From Rheum nobile (Eukaryota > Streptophyta > Magnoliopsida > Caryophyllales > Polygonaceae): a stretch of DNA of 64,000 nt. The stretch is taken from assembly GCA_027886185.1 (NCBI GenBank), contig WOAB01000322.1, forward strand, positions 250,501-314,500, read 5' to 3'. Both the position numbers and the translations under genes were made by a program. Positions 1 through 9,945 of the stretch are shown one piece after another; position 1 is the stretch's first letter; every line of letters begins with the position of its first letter. The notes under the pieces were generated by a model. The model was not told where the DNA came from. It worked only from the letters and a program-made list of their open reading frames with translations, and did no database searches.

Positions 1-194
1 TGAAGAGTGTAGAGAATTTCAAGTCAAAGTGTTTACAAGAAGGGAGTCGACTCTATTCATCCCAAAGTTTGTGTTTCTTTTATGAAGTTTTCTTTTGAAA
101 ACACGTAAATATTTTTAGTGATTATCAATTCAACGAGAATCACAAGTAATAAATGCAGATTTATTAGTTGCAAATCTTGGTGGATGTTTTGTAG

Positions 195-707
195 GTTTGG
201 AGAGTTGCCAATGTCCCAGAAAATGACAAGTTTCAGTACACACATTTTGCTCATAAGATAAACAGCTTTGATACTGCACCCAAGAAGTTGCTTCCATCAG
301 ATTCTCGTCTACACCCTGATAGATACGCACTCGAAAAGGGCGACCTTTCAAAAGCCGGTGCTGAGAAGAGCAGGTAACTTGATGGATCCATCACTTGTTT
401 ATGGATTCTGGGTCAAAATCTTTTCTGAGATCACATCATGTTTGCTTTGCCCAGGCTGGAGGAGAGGCAAAGAGCTGAAAAGAGAGACCGAGAAGCCAAA
501 GGTGAAAAGTTCACCCCAAGATGGTTCGATTTTACAGGCAAAGTCGCTCCTACTCCGTGGGGCGAGTTGGAAGTGTACGCTTACAATGGCAAGTACACCG
601 AGCATCGTGCCATCGTTGATAGCTCCGATGTCATCAAACCCGCCGATGTCGAATCCATAGAGTTCAATCCCTCGCAATTTGCTGCTAGTTCATCAGCTGC
701 AGAATGA
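195..707 (+). CDS. Oxysterol-binding protein-related protein (ORP), last two exons
   Basis: These are the two 3'-terminal exons of a plant ORP, a cytosolic lipid-transfer protein that binds sterols and phosphoinositides. Exon 195-373 follows an acceptor (TTTTGTAG) and reads VWRVANVPENDKFQYTHFAH, then RLHPDRYALEKGDLSKAGAE. The intron is 374-454 (GTAACT...CCCAG). Exon 455-707 reads LEERQRAEKRDREAKGEKF, then PRWFDFTGKVAPTPWGELEV and EYNP-type ends, and stops with TGA. The arginine codon is split AG|G across the junction, and both exons stay in frame. This is the conserved C-terminal tail of the OSBP ligand-binding domain of ORP3-type proteins. Upstream exons lie outside the window, and 1-194 is intron. 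No disabling change is visible. The 117-bp repeat field begins about 80 bp after the stop, so the 3' UTR probably runs into repeat sequence. Confidence 0.88.
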
Positions 708-785
708 TTTGCGTGACATGTTGTCTCTTGTGGTAGCCTGTGGTGCTGCGGCTGAGCAATTTGCTGCTAGTTCTGTGGTGATGTA

Positions 786-1035
786 AATCATGTGACTTGA
801 CTTTGTATAAATGTGTCCTGACAAAGTAAATATTGCTCTGAAATTTAAAATTGACTAACATTTGAAATTATGTGAAAAAAAGACCATTGACCTGACATAG
901 TATACATGTGACTTGACTTTGTATACATGTGTCCTGACAAAGTGAATATTGCTCTGAAATTTAAAATTGACTAACATTTGAAATTATGTGAAATAAAAGA
1001 CCATTGACCTGACTTAATTTCAGAGCAATATTTAT
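786..1035 (-). repeat. 117-bp repeat family, inverted copies (left boundary)
   Basis: About two units of the 117-bp repeat lie here in reverse orientation to the array at 4262-4803. The core GCTCTGAAATTTAAAATTGA recurs at 835 and 951 (spacing 116). The first unit starts with GTGACTTGACTTTGTATAA, the reverse complement of the last bases of the right-hand array near 4803. The two arrays therefore form the outer arms of a roughly 4-kb inverted structure. Confidence 0.8.
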
Positions 1036-1374
1036 AAGTTTTGGGAGGCATTTTGGAGCGATGAGAACCTTCAATATAAATATAAATTTAAATATTTATA
1101 AATTTGAAATTGACTAACATTTAAAGTTGCATTTATTAGTTGTAATTCTCGTTGAATTGATAATCACTCAAAATATTTGAAATTGTACTCACATTCATAT
1201 AACAGGAAGTTGACCAAGTCCAACTGGTAAGGACCCTTCAAGAGAATTCAAACTCAAGTTTGTGTCTTCATAAACAGTTAAGAGTATTGATCAGCTTATT
1301 GAAAACTATGAAAAAGGGAGCTAATGGAAAAGCTAGTGGATAACAAGCAAGAACAAGAGGTATTTGTGTTACAT

Positions 1375-1565
1375 AACAGAGCATTATGTACTTTATCAGG
1401 CCACATTTGTACGAAGTCAGACCACATTAATACGAAGTCAGGTCAATACTCTGTTATATCACAAAGTTTCAAATGTTAGCCAATTTTAAATTTCAGAGCA
1501 ATATTTTCTTTGTCAGGCCACATTTTTACGTAGTCAGGTCATTACTCTGTTATATTACTTACCTT
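1375..1565 (+). repeat. 117-bp repeat family, degenerate copies
   Basis: Two diverged units with the family hallmarks: 'CTTTATCAGGCCACATTTGT', 'GAAGTCAGGTCAATACTCTG' and 'ATTTCAGAGCAATATT'. Same orientation as the array at 4262. The surrounding 1036-1374 is AT-rich with part-copies and no gene signal. Confidence 0.65.
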
Positions 1566-1982
1566 TAAATTTGAAACACTTAAATTTGCATTTATTAGTT
1601 ATGGACCATTATAGAGTACCAACTTTGCACCACCAAGGTATGACACGAATGAGGCATAGTGATCCGCGTTCAACTTCAGTGTTCATTCAAGATCAAAGCA
1701 ACCCATGTGGACATTACCACCAAGCCTTGTTCGACAAAAAAAAACATTTCGATTCATTAAATTCAAGATCTGACCACACCATCGTCTTCCCATGCTCAAG
1801 TTACTTAAACCCTGAGCACATCATCGTCTTGTTCATCGCCTATATATATGACCATCGTCTTCTCCATGTTCATTCAAGGTCAAAGCGAAGAATGCAGGGT
1901 ACATCTCGAGGAACAACTACTCTGCAGCTCAAGTCTCATCGACTAGCTTTACTGTCATCGGGCTCGGGCTCGATCTTCTTAG

Positions 1983-2180
1983 TCACCATGAGGCAGAGGA
2001 CGTGTTGGTAGACGACAAGGATTCGAGGGCCCTCCATGGGGTCCACGGGGGATGCTCGGCTTCGCAGGCGGCGGTTGCGGATTTTCTATACAAGTGGGTG
2101 AACGACAAGAATTTCAGAGAAAGCAAAGAGAGAAGAGTGAGAAATAGCTTAACGATGAGAGACGCAAGCGTCAGTGGATG
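1983..2180 (+). other. Possible exon remnant (unrecognised)
   Basis: In a GC-richer island one plus-strand frame (CAT GAG GCA GAG..., ending TGA near 2180) stays open and reads like protein: EDVLVDDKDSRALHGVHGG, then SQAAVADFLYKWVNDKNFRE. The opposite strand also has an open frame of 135 codons (1983-2390), but it runs into repeat sequence and has leucine-rich low-complexity composition. I do not recognise the family. No splice sites or promoter can be assigned. It may be a captured or decayed exon inside the repeat field. Confidence 0.2.
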
Positions 2181-2354
2181 AAGAGGAGGCGGCAACGATG
2201 AAGAGTCACCGACGAGGAATAGTCTGCGTGCGTCGGCGAGGAAGTGGCAAGCAGAGAAGGAAGATGTACAATGAGATTTGGAATTAATTAGGGTTAGATT
2301 AGTGGTACTTTTGCAATACTTTTTAAAAGATGGGTTTTTTGCAAGTTGACTTTG

Positions 2355-2830
2355 AAACTTCAGAGCATTATTTACTTTATCAGACCACATGTGTACGAAG
2401 TCAGACTACATTTATACGAAGTCAGGTCAATGCTCTGTTATATCACAAAATTTCAAATGTTAGCCGATTTCAAATGTCAGAGCAATATTCACTTTATCAG
2501 GCCACATTTAAACGTAGTCAGGTCACATTTATACAAAGTCAGGTCAATGCTCTGTTATATCACAAAATTTCAAATGTTACATAACAAAGCATTATGTAAT
2601 TTTTCAAGTCACATTTATAAGAAGTCAGGTCATATGCATATTATGTACTTTATCAGACCATATGTGTACGAAGTCAAACCACATTTATACGAAGTTAGGT
2701 CAATGCTCTGTTATATCACAAAATTCCAAATGTTAGCCGATTTTAAATTTCAGGGCAATATTCACTTTATTAGGCCACATTTGTACATAATCAGTACAAT
2801 ACTCTGTTATATTGACTTTAAATTTTAAAC
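2355..2830 (+). repeat. 117-bp repeat family, tandem copies
   Basis: Four partly degenerate units. CAGAGC starts at 2361 and 2478 (spacing 117), with further diverged units to about 2815. Open frames across this stretch (84 and 160 codons) translate the same repeat in different registers and are not genes. Confidence 0.75.
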
Positions 2831-2955
2831 TAATTTTCCCTATCTCTTACTTACCATAGTCATATGTATATTTATAAATTTACAGAAACAATTTTCTATT
2901 AAAAATCATATAATTTTACATTTCAGTTACGTAACTACAAGCATTATAGCATAAA

Positions 2956-3585
2956 TCCTCATTCCACTCGGACCAATACGGAGGTGATTCGATGTCATTC
3001 GAAGGTGATTTCAAATGATTCAAGAGTCGAGTTTAAGTGACTTGAGCTTAACGAAGACGATGTTGTGGTCCAATTTTGAATTGAATGAATCGAGAGGTGT
3101 TTTTCTTGGGTCGAACAAGGCTTGGTGGTGATGTATATAAGCGATGAACAAGGTACTTTAAAGCTTCAAAGCATTGTGTACTTTATCAGACCACATGTGT
3201 ACGAAGTCAGGTCACATTTATACGAAGTCAGGTCAATTCTCTAGTATATCACAAAATTTCAAATATTAGCCGATTTTAACTTTCAGAACAATATTGGCTT
3301 TATTAGGCCACATTTGTATGTAATCAGGTCATTACTCTGTTATATTAACTTGAAGTTTTAATATTGTTTTTAATATTATTTCTGGTGTATTATAGTTTGC
3401 TAAATCACGTCACCACCACCAAGACTTGTTCGACCCCAAAAAAAACACCTTTCGATTCATTAAATTCAAAATCTGACCACACCATCGTTTTTGTCATGCT
3501 CTAGTTACTTAAACCCGACTTTTGAATCATTTGAAATCATCTCCGAACGACATCGAATCACCTCTGTATCGGCCCACGTTGTGCA
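2956..3585. repeat. Inverted repeat with about 180-bp arms around a 117-bp-family copy
   Basis: The left arm (about 2965-3140, e.g. GAGGTGATTCGATGTCATTC) is the reverse complement of the right arm (about 3408-3575, e.g. GACATCGAATCACCTC). The arms match along most of their length with scattered substitutions. The spacer (about 3160-3350) holds a copy of the 117-bp repeat. A third copy of one arm lies at 1714-1825 in right-arm orientation. This looks like a foldback-type non-autonomous element; I could not fix its exact ends or TSD. Confidence 0.6.
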
Positions 3586-3599
3586 TAGAAAACTGGTAA

Positions 3600-4261
3600 C
3601 TATGCCACTTTGAAGCTCTTTTTTCAACGCCGGTGGAAGATCCTAGACTCCGCGACCTATCTTCGGAGAAACCTTGCAGCCTCACAAACCCAACAACACC
3701 GCCCTTGTCACATGGGGTTGTCGTTCGACCAACCAAAGAGCTACTTAAAAGATGGCTAAAGAGAGTTGTTATCGAGGTTTCTTCTCTTAAACAAGTCACA
3801 TCATCGAGTGAACGAAGACCTTCATCTCAAGGTATCAAATAATTGCTGCTTGTAAATAGGTTTATCTTCCTACTTTGTACATTCTTCAGACACTCTTCCT
3901 CAGATCTCACACCAAACAGAGGCAAAGCTCTGTTTTCTGCTTGTAAACAGAGGCAAAGCCAGCCTCCCGCCCTTGCCACTGTGATAATTCAATGCAACCA
4001 TAATTCATTTTTCAGCATACCCACATGCTTCAAATACACGTGAAGGCTGATCTGAATCCAATTTCTTATGGGTATGTCTAACCTGGATTCAAATTAAACA
4101 TCAAAAGTCAGAAAATAAAAGGGATGACGAAAACATACGGGCAAACCTAACCTGTGCAGTTATGGGATATGTATAGATGTTGACGGGTTTTTGCTTTTGA
4201 GGAGTCTGTGGTGGCCTGAAGTCATTTTTTGTCATCGGAGGATGTTTAGACTTACATAGTT
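3600..4261. other. Unassigned interval
   Basis: Short open frames at 3633-3842 and 3843-4043 (plus) and 3527-3799 (minus) have no recognisable domain and overlap repeat arms. I see no supportable gene. The sequence is moderately AT-rich. Confidence 0.4.
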
Positions 4262-4803
4262 AAATGTTAGTCAATTTTAAATTTCAGAGCAATATTTACT
4301 TTGTCAGGCCATACTTATACAAAGTCAAGTCATATATATACTATGTCAGGTCAATGGTCTTTTATTTCACATAATTTCAAATGTTAGTCAATTTCAAATT
4401 TTAGAGCAATATTCACTTTATCAGGACACATTTATACAAAGTCAAGTCACATGTATACTATGTCAGGTCAATGCTCTTTTATTTTACATAATTTTAAATG
4501 TTAGTCAATTTTAAATTTCAGAGCAATATTTACTTTGTCAAGCCACACTTATACAAAGTCAAGTCACATGTATACTATGTCAGGTCAATGCTCTTTTATT
4601 TCACATAATTTTAAATGTTAGTCAATTTCAAATTTCAGAGCAATATTCACTTTGTCAAGACACATTTATACAAAGTGAAGTCACATGTATACTATGGCAG
4701 GTCAATGCTCTTTTATTTTACATAATTTTAAATGTTAGTCAATTTTAAATTTCAGAGCAATATTTACTTTGTCAGGCCACACTTATACAAAGTCAAGTCA
4801 CAT
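4262..4803 (+). repeat. 117-bp tandem array (right boundary)
   Basis: Five consecutive units with exact 117-bp spacing of the core (C/T)AGAGC at 4285, 4402, 4519, 4636 and 4753. Each unit contains ATGTTAGTCAATTT(T/C)AAA, a TTTGTCAGGCCACA-like block, ACAAAGTCAAGTCACATG and CTATGTCAGGTCAATGCTC. The right edge, CAAAGTCAAGTCACAT, is the inverted counterpart of the sequence at 790. Confidence 0.9.
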
Positions 4804-5560
4804 AGAGATAGACGAGCAGAGAGAGATATTAGAGAATAGAGAGGAGAGAGAGTAGGATTAGAGAAAGGGGTTTATTTGATATTCATTTGATACCTCTCCA
4901 TTACATGTGTGATGGATAATACCCAAATATCCAATACATGACATTACTCCCTTTTTTACAAAAGTTTTGCCCTCAAAGCTTAAAAAAAATACCCATCACA
5001 ACACAAATACCCATCATAACACAAATGTAGCTCAATTTGAAAAAGCCTGTGAGCAAACCAAGCCTCTCTTAAACTGCTTGTATCCACTTGCACCGCCTAG
5101 TGCCACATGACAAATGTGGAAGGCTCCAAACTAGTTGCTGTAGCAAAAGTTCCTCAATATCAGCACAAACTCAGCAAAAATTCAGCATCACACATCACAC
5201 TCGAAATTCTGCAAATATATTTGATCCATGACATTCACCACTGCCTACAGCTAGCATAGAACCAAGAAATTCAGCAACTAACTTTCTTGCAACCACTTCC
5301 TTGCAACTAACTCTCTCTAGCAATCCCTCGATTGAAGCCAAGACATTCATCAAACTAATATTCAGCCACAACATTATGAGCTTTCTGACACCAAACTAAC
5401 TCTCTCCAGCAAGACATTCAGCAAACTAACTCTCTCCAGCAAGACATTCAGCAAACTATTACCTCTCTTTGATGCAGCCAGAGCAGAAAAATATCTTTTT
5501 GCAACTGAGTCACTTGTTCAAACTAACATTACGAGCTTTCTGACACCAATGGCACTTCCT
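4804..5560 (-). other. Possible 3' end of a decayed Gypsy element
   Basis: Read on the minus strand, 4985-4955 contains TTTGAGGGCAAAACTTTTG followed by a purine run and GGGTATTATCCATC, then CT-rich sequence (4870-4805). That resembles the pol terminus, polypurine tract and LTR start of some Ty3/Gypsy elements. There is no open frame of useful length, and no second LTR was found. 5000-5560 has only short imperfect duplications (CTCTCTCCAGCAAGACATTCAG, twice near 5400-5450). Confidence 0.25.
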
Positions 5561-5601
5561 TCTCCCACCTTGACCACCAGCAATGCTTGTTTGCTTGCTT
5601 C

Positions 5602-6361
5602 TCAGACGACAAGTCCAGCGTCAAGAAATCCAGATAATGGCCCTTGAATATCTGAGCCGTAAACATGTCCCATCTTCAATCGCTTCGTCTCCAGGTACTT
5701 CCTGTTTTCATCTCTTATGGGCGTCAAAACAGGAACTCTACCCACAATTGCCAATCCGTAACCCTTTAGTCCTATGAACTTTGCTAGATTGTTAGTCATC
5801 AGCCGCATGGTTCGAACTCCTACGTCTCTTAAAATCTAGCCTCCATCAAAGTCAAAAACAACAACACAACAATACATGAAGAATTGCAGAGAAAAATTGC
5901 TACTAAAACTGAAATGAATTGAGCAGTTTCTTGACATTTGCATGTCTAACCTGAGCGCCAATTCCATACTCGCGTGCATCAACAGCTAGTCCAAGTTCAA
6001 GGTTGGAGCTTGTGGCCTAAGTAGATTCCTCGGCCTTCATGGCCTCTTAGATAAAGCACGACTCCTCTTCCGGCCTGTTCAATCATCTGCATTGCCAAGT
6101 CCAGTTGATTTCCACAATCGCATCGAGCTGATCCAAACACATCCCCCGTGAGGCACTCTGAATGAACTCTCACAAGCACATCTTGACCATCTCCAATGTC
6201 TCCCTATTTAAGGGTAATTGTAATTGAAACGACATTAGTAAGCTTAGCTTCTTTTCTAGTGTATACAGAATGAAACAAAGCCTCCGAACATTGACATTGT
6301 CCTAACCTTTAAAATTGCCACCGCTGTCCTCTCAACCAGTTTCTCCCTTTTCCTCCAGTAC
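5602..6361 (-). pseudogene. RIBA: RIBA (bifunctional riboflavin biosynthesis) fragment, GTP cyclohydrolase II part
   Basis: Minus-strand pseudogene with introns retained. Exon 6361-6307 encodes YWRKREKLVERTAVAILK, the start of the GTP cyclohydrolase II domain, but is fused short of the following conserved block. Exon 6203-5951 encodes GDIGDGQDVLVRVHSECLTG, DVFGSARCDCGNQLDLAMQM and LRGHEGRGIYLGHKL. The zinc-ligand region C-x2-D-C-x-C-G and RGHEGRG are visible. After GHKLQ a deletion shifts the frame into a TGA; the next piece (ELGLAVDAREYGIGAQ) is in another frame. Intron 5950-5836. Exon 5835-5602 encodes ILRDVGVRTMRLMTNN, GLKGYGLAIVGRVP and YLETKRLKMGHVYG, then a diverged tail. The intact plastid enzyme makes the first riboflavin precursor from GTP. 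The N-terminal DHBP synthase half is absent. A decayed or captured gene copy, not functional. Confidence 0.85.
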
Positions 6362-6581
6362 CTACAAGAGGATGGAAGAATAGAGCTAGGTCGGTTTATG
6401 CAAACACATTATCCAGGGCTTGCTGCCAGCATGGAAGAATAGAGCTAGGTAGGTTTCAAATTCCGTATCAGATCGGGGAATTAGGGATTTGGTTGCTAAA
6501 TCATATAAGAAACTAAATCCTTTGAGAAACCCTAAATCACAATAAATTTGTAAGGAAGATCGGAGGAGTTACCATGTCGCC

Positions 6582-6784
6582 GAGACCCGTAAGATTGTGG
6601 CAGATGAATCAGTAGAAGTGGTGGCGGACGACGATGCGTAGCTTTTCGTTGCAGACATTGACGGAGCGGAGGAGTGTGAGAGAGCCTTCATCGAGAGACG
6701 GATACGATGGAAGGAGAGGCCGAGAGCGGCGTCGCCGAGGAACTCCAGCCGAAAGCAGATGAGGGAACTCCATCCGGCTGCCAT
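6582..6784 (-). pseudogene. RNase III domain protein, first-exon fragment (frameshifted)
   Basis: From ATG at 6784 the minus strand reads MAAGWSSLICFRLEFLGDAA, with RLEFLGDAALGL matching the RNase III signature whose acidic residues bind metal. After LSF the natural sequence continues in a different frame as SYPSLDEGSLTLLRSVNVC, then NEKLRIVVRHHFY and a TGA. A further in-frame stretch, CHNLTGLGDM, runs up to a donor-like ATG|GTAAC at about 6573. At least one frameshift and one stop therefore disable it. Plant RNase III-domain proteins (RTL/NFD2-like) process organellar or nuclear dsRNA. It lies 220 bp upstream of, and in the same orientation as, the RIBA fragment, although the two families are unrelated. 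Confidence 0.75.
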
Positions 6785-7011
6785 TGGGGAAGACGGAGGC
6801 AGAGGAGGGAGACGAAGGGTTTAGGATTTGGGATTGATTAGGGTTAAAAATTGGGATTTATTAACAAAATTAAGATTGATTTATCTTTATTTTTTTAAAG
6901 TTTTAATGATTTATCTGATTTTTTTATTTAAAAGAAAAGCTAAATTCAACAATTAACAATAGCAAAAATGTCCAAAATCTGATAGTTTTGCAATACTTTT
7001 GAAAATATGGT

Positions 7012-7060
7012 ATATTTGCTAGTTGTTTTAGCAAATATACCATATTTGCTAATGAGCCTA
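7012..7060. repeat. Small inverted repeat
   Basis: TATGGTATATTTGCTA and TAGCAAATATACCATA are inverted copies separated by about 7 bases. Probably the end or core of a short MITE-like sequence; no TSD assigned. Confidence 0.45.
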
Positions 7061-7340
7061 TTTTAATACATAAATTAGTTCAGTCTTGAATTATACTGTC
7101 CCTTTTCGTTCAACGCAAAACAGTGTTATATTGCTTGTGAAAGTGCACTTTCTATGTCCTCCTTGTTCTTGGAATCAAGATTCACTTATGTTACTGAAAT
7201 AGGTATCGAAAGCTGGCTTTACACTTGCTAATCTCAAAGTATAATGGGCTAATCTTTATTAATTGCATAAGACTTGCAGTTAAATTTTGCATTATTATCC
7301 ATTTAATCATTCTGAGTTCTTCTTTATTTTGATAAATGAT

Positions 7341-8845
7341 TTTTTGCAGGGAACCACCCGCTATATGTCACTTTCGGCACTAAATCACCCGGATTTAATC
7401 TATTGATTTTAAAGCACCCAAAAGTGACACTTTTGTTACATTCGACCACCAATGGACGGATTCCGTTAAAATTTCCGTCCAAATGTGTGAAAAGACTATT
7501 TTGCCCCTTGGTTTTCTGTGAAATTACAGGAATAGTTTTGGGGAAATTGCAATCTGACCCTCTAGTTTTTGGTTTGTGGCAGAATAGTCCTCAAACAAAT
7601 ATTCATAATTACAAAAATTGTCCAAACTTATTATTTTTAATATTCTGAGTTGATAGTATATTTTAACCCCAAATTAAAGTGTAGAAAATTAACTTAGGTT
7701 AAAATAGGCTTAAGTTATTATTCTTATGAATTTGACCATATTTAAATATGTAACAAAAATGTAAAATTTGATTTAAATATTTCAAGTCAAAATTTATAAG
7801 TTTTATATAAATTATAATTAATATAAGGTTAATCATAATATTTGAATTAAAGATTAACCTTATATTAATTATAATTAATATAACGTTATAATTAATTTAA
7901 TTAATTTATAAGTTATAAGTTTTATATAAATTATAATTAATATAAGGTTAAATTCATAAGAATAATTAATATAAGGTTAATCTTATATTAATTATAATTA
8001 ATATAAGGTTAATCTTTAATTATAATTAATTATAATGTTAATTATTATTCTTAAATTATAATTAATTTATAAGTTATAAGTTTTATATAAATTATAATTA
8101 ATATAAGGTTAAATTCATAAGAATAATTAATATAAGGTTAATCTTATATTAATTATAATTAATATAAGGTTAATCTTTAATTATAAATAATTATAATGTT
8201 AAATATTATTCTTAAATTATAATTAATTTATAAGTTATAAGTTTTATATAAATTATAATTAATATAAGGTTAAATTCATAAGAATAATATTATAACATTA
8301 TATTAATTATAATTAATATAAGGTTAATCTTTAATTCAAATTTTATGATTAACCTTATATTAATTATAATTTATATAAAACTTATAAATTTTGACTTGAA
8401 ATATTTAAATCAAATTTTACATTTTTGTTACATATTTAAATATGGTCAAATTCATAAGAATAATAACTTAAGCCTATTTTAACCTAAGTTAATTTTTCTA
8501 TACTTTAATTTTGGGTTAAAATATACTATCAACTCAGAATATTAAAAATAATAAGTTTGGGCAATTTTTGTAATTATGAATATTTGTTTAAGGACTATTC
8601 TGCCACAAACCAAAAACTAGAGGGCCAGATTGCAATTTCTCCAAAACTATTCCTGTAATTTCACAGAAAACCAAGGGGCAAAATAGTCTTTTCACACATT
8701 TGGACGAAAATTTTAACGGAATCCGTCCATGGGTGATCGAATGTAACAAAAGTGTCACTTTTGGGTGGTTTAAAATCAATAGGTTAAATCCGGGTGATTT
8801 AGTGTCGAAAATGACATATAACGGATGGTTCCCTGCAAAAACCCC
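7341..8845. mobile_element. Foldback element, about 1.5 kb, long TIRs
   Basis: Near-perfect long inverted repeats: the left arm starts TTTTTGCAGGGAACCACCCG and the right arm ends as its complement (GGTTCCCTGCAAAAACCCC). The arms extend roughly 330 bp or more (7341-7680 against 8500-8845). The centre (7700-8480) is AT-rich with repeated AATTATAATTAATATAAGGT blocks in both orientations. The flanks carry the same TTTGATAAATGAT (7328-7340 and 8846-8858), so the TSD is 9-13 bp; 9 bp would fit Mutator. Open frames in the arms (7403-7648 plus, 8588-8779 minus) are mirror images of the same TIR, not genes. Non-autonomous; a MULE-type foldback by structure. Confidence 0.85.
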
Positions 8846-8980
8846 TTTGATAAATGATATGTTTTATGATGTTGGTGACCATCTCCTCAATTAGCACCGT
8901 ACCCTTCCCTGTTTGTTCTTGTTAAGTTTTTTTTCGTTTCCTTTTTCCTTGATTTAGCATTCAGTTTAAGCTACTTTCAG

Positions 8981-9185
8981 GTTCTTCTTGATGAGTTAGC
9001 TGCTTATGCATATTTGCATGACCTTAACATGGCATTTGGGAATAAGCTGAAACGTGGATTTGGAGATGTTCTAGAATTGGGGGCGATCTTTATGTCAAAC
9101 CGTGCTACAAAGGAAATGTGTTTTAGCTGGAAAACATTTGGTTTACCTTATTTAAAGGCAAACTTTGTTAAACTCGTTAAAGCGG
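8981..9185 (+). CDS. Host exon of an unrecognised gene, followed by the Copia-1 insertion
   Basis: An open stretch follows a good acceptor (CTACTTTCAG, with a pyrimidine-rich tract) and ends at a donor-like GCGG|GTATGT. It reads VLLDELAAYAYLHDLNMAFG, then NKLKRGFGDVLELGAIFMSN and SWKTFGLPYLKANFVKLVKA, with normal coding composition. I do not recognise the family. Copia-1 begins 21 bp after the donor. On the far side, 31107-31214 is a second open stretch (RKLYGLYQACSDGAVNFSSD, stop TGA), but its phase does not match this donor, so pairing is tentative. With the element removed, the frame would instead run on through MFLFLFEMRPG to a TGA at 31156. Either the gene is interrupted in an intron or its 3' end was disrupted. 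Confidence 0.45.
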
Positions 9186-9201
9186 GTATGTTTTTGTTTT
9201 T

Positions 9202-9206
9202 GTTTG
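9202..9206 (+). repeat. TSD of Copia-1 (left), GTTTG
   Basis: GTTTG occurs immediately before the left LTR and again at 31098-31102 immediately after the right LTR. The five-base duplication defines one 21.9-kb insertion, including everything nested inside it. Confidence 0.9.
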
Positions 9207-9931
9207 TGAATGAATTGTGTCATTTAATCAAATGTGCAATTATCGAACATGGAATAAGACTATTAATGGAGATTTACAATCCGGATATTTTAGGGATTGT
9301 AGTGTTTTGCTAGAAGCCAACTATGATTAATGGACTTAATCGGGTTAGGTCCATGACTATAATAAGCGGATCCTATGAGGTCACACACATAGAGTTATCG
9401 GGATGGATCAAACTAAACCGAAAGCCCATGTGGGACATGGAATTTCGGCCCTAGGGCTAAATTGGGAGATTGGCTTTTATCATTGATAGATAAGAGTTAC
9501 TATTAATAATAACTAGATAAAAGAGAATCTTATTAGAATATATAGATACAATATAAAGATATTATATCTATTACCAAAGATAAGATATGATCTTCTAAGT
9601 AATGACTTCCTAAAACGAAAGCCACAACATTTGAACCCTAGCACACGGCCGAACCACCCAACCAGTGCCAAGTCCGCTCCTTCGTTCGTTCGTTCGTTCT
9701 AGCAGACGACACCAAATGCGATCCAGATTCCAGACTCGTGTGGACCAAGTAGAGAAGCCACACTTGAGGCTTTTGATCTTTGTTGAATCTTTGCCGGAGC
9801 ATTTCAGATTCGCATAAAAAAGGTATGTAACTCTACTTCTACTTGATCCATATCAATTCATACATGAGATCCTTGTTAGATGTAAGAAAATAATTTTCTA
9901 TAATTCCGTTTATATGCATCTAATCACAACT
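9207..9931 (+). repeat. Copia-1 left LTR
   Basis: 725 bp, beginning TGAATGAATTGTGTCATTTA and ending ATCTAATCACAAC(T); the last base is mutated from the expected A. It aligns through its length with 30377-31097. It lies in plus orientation, so any promoter drives rightward into gag. Confidence 0.92.
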
Positions 9932-9932
9932 G

Positions 9933-9945
9933 TGGTATCACAGTC
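9933..9945 (+). promoter_or_regulatory. Copia-1 primer-binding site (tRNA-iMet)
   Basis: TGGTATCACAG directly follows the left LTR. It matches the plant initiator-tRNA-Met complement (TGGTATCAGAGC) with small changes. Confidence 0.8.

Noticed and set aside
2330..2828. 84- and 160-codon plus-strand open frames
   Set aside because: Translations of the 117-bp tandem repeat in two registers; 117 is divisible by 3, so frames stay open by periodicity.
7403..8779. Two near-identical small proteins at 7403-7648 (plus) and 8588-8779 (minus)
   Set aside because: They are the same TIR read from opposite ends of a foldback element.
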